Below, one piece after another: positions 6,327 to 9,237 of a DNA stretch of 9,237 nucleotides; the stretch's first letter is position 1; the number at the start of each line of letters is the position of its first letter. The stretch is from Mailhella massiliensis (lineage in GTDB: Bacteria > Desulfobacterota > Desulfovibrionia > Desulfovibrionales > Desulfovibrionaceae). Location: positions 1-9,237 of the forward strand of contig NZ_DYZA01000001.1 in the NCBI RefSeq assembly GCF_020741395.1, given 5' to 3'. Both the position numbers and the translations under genes were made by a program. The notes below the pieces were generated by a model that did not search any database, was not told where the DNA came from, and saw only the letters and a program-made list of their open reading frames with translations.

Positions 6327-6695
6327 TTATCTTCTGCCCCTCAGCACATACAAAGCAAGGACGCACAGCGCGACGATGACGGCCGTGAGGGCGTAGCGGG
6401 GAATATCCGCAAAGCGCACGGCCACAAATTCCATAAACAGCGCGGCCGCCGCAAGGGCCACGGCCGCAAGCTGCCGGACATGATCTTTTCTGCGCGTCTC
6501 TTCCCGGGAGGCTTCCCGCGCTGCCCGCCGCTCTTCCTGCCCGGGGGTATCGGCCACGCCGCGCCTTTTCAGCTCCTCCTCGCGAAGCGCCGCCGCCCCG
6601 GCGGTGAGCTTCCGCGGGTCGAGCGCCTCCAGCTCCTCATCCGACATGGCCGCATAGCGCTCGGCTATCTGCTGCGGCGTCACCTTCATGCGCAT
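6327..6695 (-). CDS. Small two-transmembrane hypothetical protein
   Basis: A 122-aa protein of unknown function. The N-terminal half is a charged helical segment (QQIAERYAAMSDEELEALD, then REEELKRRG), a 'YxxMSDEELxxL' pattern met in small bacterial proteins of unknown role; a basic/acidic stretch (about 50-72) follows. Two hydrophobic segments close it, about 75-93 and 101-118, ending LRGRR, so it is probably an inner-membrane protein with a cytoplasmic N-terminal helix. The ATG at 6695 is chosen because GAGGG lies 8 nt upstream; the frame stays open to an ATG at 6854, but that extension is a low-complexity Arg/Gly/Ala run typical of GC-rich non-coding DNA. It appears monocistronic. Confidence 0.6.
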   Translation of the reverse strand: MRMKVTPQQIAERYAAMSDEELEALDPRKLTAGAAALREEELKRRGVADTPGQEERRAAREASREETRRKDHVRQLAAVALAAAALFMEFVAVRFADIPRYALTAVIVALCVLALYVLRGRR

Positions 6696-6973
6696 GTTCT
6701 CTGCCCTCTTCCGCGCAGGCTGCACGGTCTTTTTTCCTTTTCTCCGGCCCGGCGTTTCGGAAGAAGCCCCGTCCTTGCGGCCCCTTCCCGGACGGGCTTC
6801 GTCAGCGCCGCGTTCCCGCGCGGGCGCGCGAAAAGCCCCGGACTTCATGTCCACGCGGAACCGGGAGCCGCCTCATGAAAGAAGCATATCGCGGAACTCC
6901 CCCCGCACGGCAATGATAAGCGGCCGCCCTGCACAGAAAAAACGCGCCCCGCATACGCCCGGAAGCGGAACAC

Positions 6974-7007
6974 CTGCGCGCAAGCCGGGCCTTCTTCCCC
7001 GCGCCCT
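6974..7007 (+). repeat. 34-nt direct repeat, copy 1
   Basis: Identical to 7357-7390; it starts CTGCGCGCAAGCCGGG and ends CCCCGCGCCCT. The flanks of the two copies differ. It overlaps the first hairpin repeat at 6997. Confidence 0.75.
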
Positions 7008-7023
7008 CTGCGCGGGGCCCGCG
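6997..7023. repeat. 27-nt hairpin repeat, copy 1
   Basis: An 8-bp perfect stem CCCCGCGC/GCGCGGGG (6997-7004 with 7010-7017), loop CCTCT, then CCCGCG. It matches 7042-7068 with one mismatch, in the loop. Size and structure recall REP-type intergenic palindromes. Confidence 0.7.
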
Positions 7024-7041
7024 CGCCTTTGCCTGAACCTC

Positions 7042-7068
7042 CCCCGCGCCTTCTGCGCGGGGCCCGCG
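7042..7068. repeat. 27-nt hairpin repeat, copy 2
   Basis: The same 8-bp stem as copy 1 (7042-7049 with 7055-7062), loop CTTCT, and the same CCCGCG tail. The copies are 45 nt apart start to start and in the same orientation. Confidence 0.7.
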
Positions 7069-7356
7069 AAGACCGCGGCCGGGGGACACAAAGCAGAACC
7101 AGGCGGGCCGATGCAGACGCCGCGCCCGCACCTTCCCCTCTGAAGTTCCCCTTCCCTGCGGCGGGAAAAAGGCCGCGAAAAAAACTCCCTTTCGCAGAGG
7201 CCGGAGTGCGCACCTTCCCGGCGCGCCTTCTGAGAAGCGGAACACGCGTCCGGAACCGAGGCTCAGAATGCGGCCATGGAGGAAGGAGCCCTGCGGCGGC
7301 CGGGCAGGCCGGAACCTTGCACGGAAAACAGCCGCGCGCCCCATCCATGCCCTCCT

Positions 7357-7390
7357 CTGCGCGCAAGCCGGGCCTTCTTCCCCGCGCCCT
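7357..7390 (+). repeat. 34-nt direct repeat, copy 2
   Basis: Exact copy of 6974-7007, 383 bp away. Here the sequence after the repeat (GCCGGGAA) does not form the 8-bp hairpin seen after copy 1, so the repeat is not just a by-product of the hairpin. Confidence 0.75.
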
Positions 7391-7435
7391 GCCGGGAAAC
7401 GCGCCGCCCGGGGAGCACGGCCCCGCGTAAAAGCT

Positions 7436-8080
7436 CTACAGGAAATATGCCTCATGCCCGCCACGGCGGGAAGAGGGGCGGGGAGCCTCCGGCTCGTCGA
7501 AAAAGTCGCTGTGCGGGGGGGAGAGGCTGTCCACAAGTTCCATCAGCTCTAAGCAGCGGTTCAGGGCCGCCGTAAAGCCCCGGAGGGAAAAACCCGCATA
7601 TATGGCGTCGGAGTCGTCCCCCATCTTCATTCTGACCACGGAACCCTTCTTCGCTTCCTTGATGAAGGACGAATGGAATTGCCCGGCAACACGGATCACC
7701 AGCAGATCCTCTTCCAGAGAAAAATGAAAGAGCACATCGTGCGTCGCCTGCCTGTCCACCCTCATCTGCCCGGACAGACTGCGGGGCAGCAAGGCATCCA
7801 GCGCCTTCCTGTCCTCGGGGAGAACGGTCTCCACCAGCTTGAGCTGCCAGCTTCCCCGGGTCTTGCCCGAGCGGTCGGGATACATGTCCAGCGCCAGCAG
7901 GGTTCCATCGTCTTCCGTGAGCATGCGCACCACGGCCTCCCCCGGGGAGGACAAGATGCAGGAAGCCCAGTTCTCATGCGTCTGCACATCGATCAATTCC
8001 CATGCCGACGCCCGGAAGGCGGAACACAGCATGAACGCCGCCGTCAGTACCGCAAAAAAGCATATCCTTGCCCTGACCAT
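7436..8080 (-). CDS. Secreted/periplasmic hypothetical protein
   Basis: A 214-aa protein with a clear Sec signal peptide: basic start (MVRAR), hydrophobic core (about 6-19) and a likely cut after ASA at residue 26, leaving a mature protein beginning WELIDV. The mature part has one early Cys (41) and one late Cys (176), which could form a disulphide. The segment GFSLRGFTAALNRCLEL (163-179) resembles the C-terminal strand-helix seen in IalB-like and other small periplasmic proteins, but this is not enough to name a family. The tail (about 186-214) is charged, Pro-rich and likely disordered. Start: ATG at 8080 with AGGGGGA 5-6 nt upstream, a strong ribosome site. No partner gene is adjacent; function unknown. 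Confidence 0.75.
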   Translation of the reverse strand: MVRARICFFAVLTAAFMLCSAFRASAWELIDVQTHENWASCILSSPGEAVVRMLTEDDGTLLALDMYPDRSGKTRGSWQLKLVETVLPEDRKALDALLPRSLSGQMRVDRQATHDVLFHFSLEEDLLVIRVAGQFHSSFIKEAKKGSVVRMKMGDDSDAIYAGFSLRGFTAALNRCLELMELVDSLSPPHSDFFDEPEAPRPSSRRGGHEAYFL

Positions 8081-8499
8081 ATTTCCCCCTTGTCATGATA
8101 GGGGGCATGATATCCTAAAACGCCGCCCGGCAAAAGCCCGAAGAGGCAGGAAAGGCACGCCTTTTTTCCGCCGGGACGAAGGTGCGGCGACGCCCACGGC
8201 CGGGAGCGGGGCAAGATTGCCCAAGCCCCGCCCGGAAAGGCAACAAGAAAACTTGCGCCCCGAGGCAAGCCGGGGGACGCCCTCCCCCTCCGGGAGCGCA
8301 TCAAGAAGCGGACGGAATTGCGGGCCGTGTTCGCAGCCCCCCGGCCGGGAACGCCTGCGCGGAAAACAAAGCGGGGAACGGCTGACGCGGGAGATGGAAG
8401 AACATCCCCTCACGCGGGGCGCATGCGCGGAGTCCCCCGGCCGCGGCGGCTGAGGCTCCGCCCGCCTCCGGCAGGGCCTGCCCGCCGCGGAACGGACGC
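8081..8499. other. GC-rich intergenic region, no gene seen
   Basis: No coding region is supported on either strand. Near its left end, TATCAT sequences (minus strand, about 8106-8111 and 8094-8099) could be -10 elements for the secreted-protein gene, without a convincing -35. A stem GCGGGGC/GCCCCGC can form around 8206-8231. It also holds the inverted copy (8145-8160) of the 16-nt repeat at 370-385. Confidence 0.4.
8145..8160 (-). repeat. 16-nt repeat, inverted partner of 370-385
   Basis: The minus strand reads GCGTGCCTTTCCTGCC, identical to plus-strand 370-385, with looser similarity extending downstream. Both copies are intergenic. Confidence 0.4.
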
Positions 8500-8527
8500 A
8501 AAAACGCCGGGGAGAGGCCCCCCGGCG
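8500..8527 (-). terminator. Rho-independent terminator of the lipoprotein gene
   Basis: On the minus strand an 8-bp stem CGCCGGGG/CCCCGGCG (8527-8520 with 8512-8505, 7-nt loop) is followed directly by TTTTT (8504-8500). It lies about 100 nt after the lipoprotein stop codon with no gene between, so that gene's transcript very likely ends here. Confidence 0.85.
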
Positions 8528-8629
8528 CACTGTGCCCGGCGAGGAGGAAGACCGGGCGTGGACGCGGCGCCCTGTGCCGGGCGGATGGGGAAGAAGCCCG
8601 GCAGAGGCGGAAGCCGCAGGGAAGGAGCG

Positions 8630-9055
8630 CTATTCCTCCAGATGGGCCTGAAGGAAGAGGCTCTTGGAAAGCGCGTTGAAAAAGTCCTGATACAGGACGG
8701 GGTCTTCCACGGGCGTCACGTTGTACTGGGCGCTTGCGCGCACCGTCATCTGCGCCTTGCCGCGCGGCAGGACGTTGACCGTCATGCGCACGGTGTAGCC
8801 CCTCAGCTTGGTGCCGGTGACGCTGCCGAGCTCAAGGGAAGCCTTGTCTATGACGAAGCCCAGATCCTGGAGCGTGGCAATGACGGCCTCCATGGCCTTC
8901 TGCTTGTCCGACGTGTCGAAATAGCGCGTCTGGATCTGCCGCAGCCTCAGCCGGGAAGTGCCGCCCGCGTCAAAAAGCGCCTCGCCCGGGGGCACGGCGC
9001 AGCCGGAGGAGAGGATCACGCCGACAAAGAGCACGGAAAGGAGGATTCTTTTCAT
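8630..9055 (-). CDS. Small lipoprotein of unknown function
   Basis: A 141-aa protein with a type II signal peptide: MKRILL, a hydrophobic core, and lipobox LSSGC with Cys19 as the lipidated residue. The residue after Cys is Ala, not Asp, so by the E. coli rule it would go to the outer membrane. The mature part has LRQIQTRYFDT, then VIATLQDLGFVIDKASLELG (57-76), a pattern seen in small Gram-negative lipoproteins of unknown function in which an 'xLQDLGF' helix-strand precedes a beta-rich end. Start: ATG at 9055 with GGAGG 10 nt upstream (9070-9066). The right end of an IS605-family element lies 41 nt upstream, so no native promoter is visible; transcription may come from inside the element. It is the only gene before the terminator at 8500-8527. 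Confidence 0.8.
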   Translation of the reverse strand: MKRILLSVLFVGVILSSGCAVPPGEALFDAGGTSRLRLRQIQTRYFDTSDKQKAMEAVIATLQDLGFVIDKASLELGSVTGTKLRGYTVRMTVNVLPRGKAQMTVRASAQYNVTPVEDPVLYQDFFNALSKSLFLQAHLEE

Positions 9056-9096
9056 ATCTTATGCGCCTCCAGAAAGACGGACTGGGAAAGTTTTTC

Positions 9097-9237
9097 TTGA
9101 CATCCTCCCCGCCTGAAGTCGGGGGATTCCTATCGGTAGCGGCTCTAACGAGCCGCGCCATAGGCGGGTTCCTGATTCAACACGGGCGCTTGAGCCCTTC
9201 CCGCTCCACAGGCTGACACGGCCTGCCCGGCCGCCAG
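9097..9237 (-). mobile_element. Right end of an IS200/IS605-family (IS1341-like) element, partial
   Basis: The element enters from the right edge and ends with TCAA at 9100-9097, the right cleavage motif known for ISDra2 and IS608 and preceded here by a subterminal hairpin, as expected for a single-strand-transposed element without terminal inverted repeats. It carries the 3' end of tnpB. The left end, target motif and any tnpA are outside the window, so autonomy cannot be judged. Confidence 0.8.
9145..9237 (-). CDS. tnpB: RNA-guided nuclease TnpB, C-terminal fragment
   Basis: Only the last 30 codons are inside the window. They begin LAAGQAVSACGAG, matching the end of TnpB proteins (usually NILAAGHAVxACGE), and continue with VLNQEPA, matching the common VKQEPA tail. 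The RuvC and zinc-ribbon regions lie beyond the edge. TnpB is the omega-RNA-guided DNA nuclease of IS200/IS605 elements and the relative of Cas12. The stop codon lies in the hairpin at 9139-9156, 44 nt before the element end, as usual when the coding end and RNA scaffold overlap. Whether the rest of the gene is intact cannot be seen. Confidence 0.85.
   Translation of the reverse strand: MAAGQAVSACGAGRAQAPVLNQEPAYGAAR

Larger units (their letters stand above)
6696..7435. other. Long GC-rich intergenic region with repeats
   Basis: No gene is supported. Several frames are open, but their products are Arg/Pro/Ala/Gly runs without a ribosome site or recognisable domain. The region holds an exact 34-nt direct repeat (6974-7007 and 7357-7390), a 27-nt hairpin-forming repeat in two copies (6997-7023 and 7042-7068) and a 12-nt repeat GAAGCGGAACAC (6962-6973 and 7234-7245). 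Upstream signals of the 6327-6695 gene must lie at its left end; none is clear. Confidence 0.5.
9081..9237 (-). ncRNA. 3' part of the TnpB omega-RNA (reRNA) with its guide segment, partial
   Basis: In IS200/IS605 elements the omega-RNA is made from the tnpB 3' end and right end, and its guide is the flanking DNA just past the element. Seen on the minus strand: a 7-bp hairpin GCGGCTC/GAGCCGC (9156-9150 with 9145-9139, loop GTTA), enclosed by CCTAT/ATAGG (9164-9160 with 9133-9129); then the right-end hairpin CCCCG/CGGGG (9124-9120 with 9111-9107, one inner pair past a mismatch, loop TTCA); then GGATG and TCAA (9100-9097). The guide would begin GAAAAACTTTCCCAGT (9096-9081); its true 3' limit is unknown. 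The RNA's 5' part lies beyond the window. Position and structure are strong; expression is inferred. Confidence 0.65.

Noticed and set aside
6974..7390. CRISPR array
   Set aside because: Only two copies of each repeat, unevenly spaced (45 and 383 bp), with no regular spacers and no cas genes.
6802..7536. Long open frames on both strands in the repeat-rich spacer
   Set aside because: The products are Arg/Ala/Gly/Pro runs generated by the repeats, without a start context or domain; one overlaps the real secreted-protein gene.
9107..9124. The GC hairpin upstream of the lipoprotein gene as an intrinsic terminator
   Set aside because: It is followed on the minus strand by AGGATGTCAAG rather than T, and its position matches the subterminal right-end hairpin of an IS605-family element.

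Overview
The window is GC-rich, mostly minus-strand DNA from a Gram-negative bacterium. Protein style (a self-contained carboxylase operon with a fused AccA/AccD protein, a secreted protein and a lipoprotein in short operons, GC-rich repeat-filled spacers) suggests a gut-type Desulfovibrionaceae (Desulfovibrio/Bilophila/Mailhella-like). This is an inference from family resemblance, not from a marker gene.

Left part (1-477): no convincing gene. It holds a cluster of predicted hairpins (about 100-230), two more hairpins (328-371) and a strong minus-strand terminator (418-452). Main operon (478-4836, minus strand, read right to left): biotin carboxylase, then a 747-aa carboxyltransferase in which an AccA-like half precedes an AccD-like half, then a 216-aa biotin-carrier-like protein with two barrel-sandwich-like halves, only one of which keeps a biotinyl lysine. 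Spacings are 33 and 9 nt. A TATAAT promoter at 5026-5053 and the terminator at 418-452 bracket one transcript encoding all three activities of an acetyl/acyl-CoA carboxylase: biotin is carboxylated, carried, and its carboxyl passed to an acyl-CoA, presumably making malonyl-CoA for fatty acid synthesis.

Middle (4837-6326): a regulatory gap with a roughly 180-nt leader for the carboxylase operon, then a plus-strand, visibly AT-richer DUF3800-family gene (5358-6209) preceded by a promoter-like TTGACA and a terminator-like hairpin. This looks acquired.

Right part (6327-9237): three unrelated minus-strand genes: a 122-aa protein with two membrane segments, a 214-aa secreted protein and a 141-aa lipoprotein with its own terminator. 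They are separated by long GC-rich spacers carrying exact direct repeats and repeated hairpins. The right edge cuts into an IS200/IS605-family element: the last 30 codons of tnpB, its structured right end (the omega-RNA 3' scaffold) and the TCAA terminus. The element ends 41 nt before the lipoprotein start codon, so the omega-RNA guide segment would be copied from the lipoprotein leader. That junction, the reversed AccA-AccD fusion and the one-lysine tandem carrier are the observations most worth checking.
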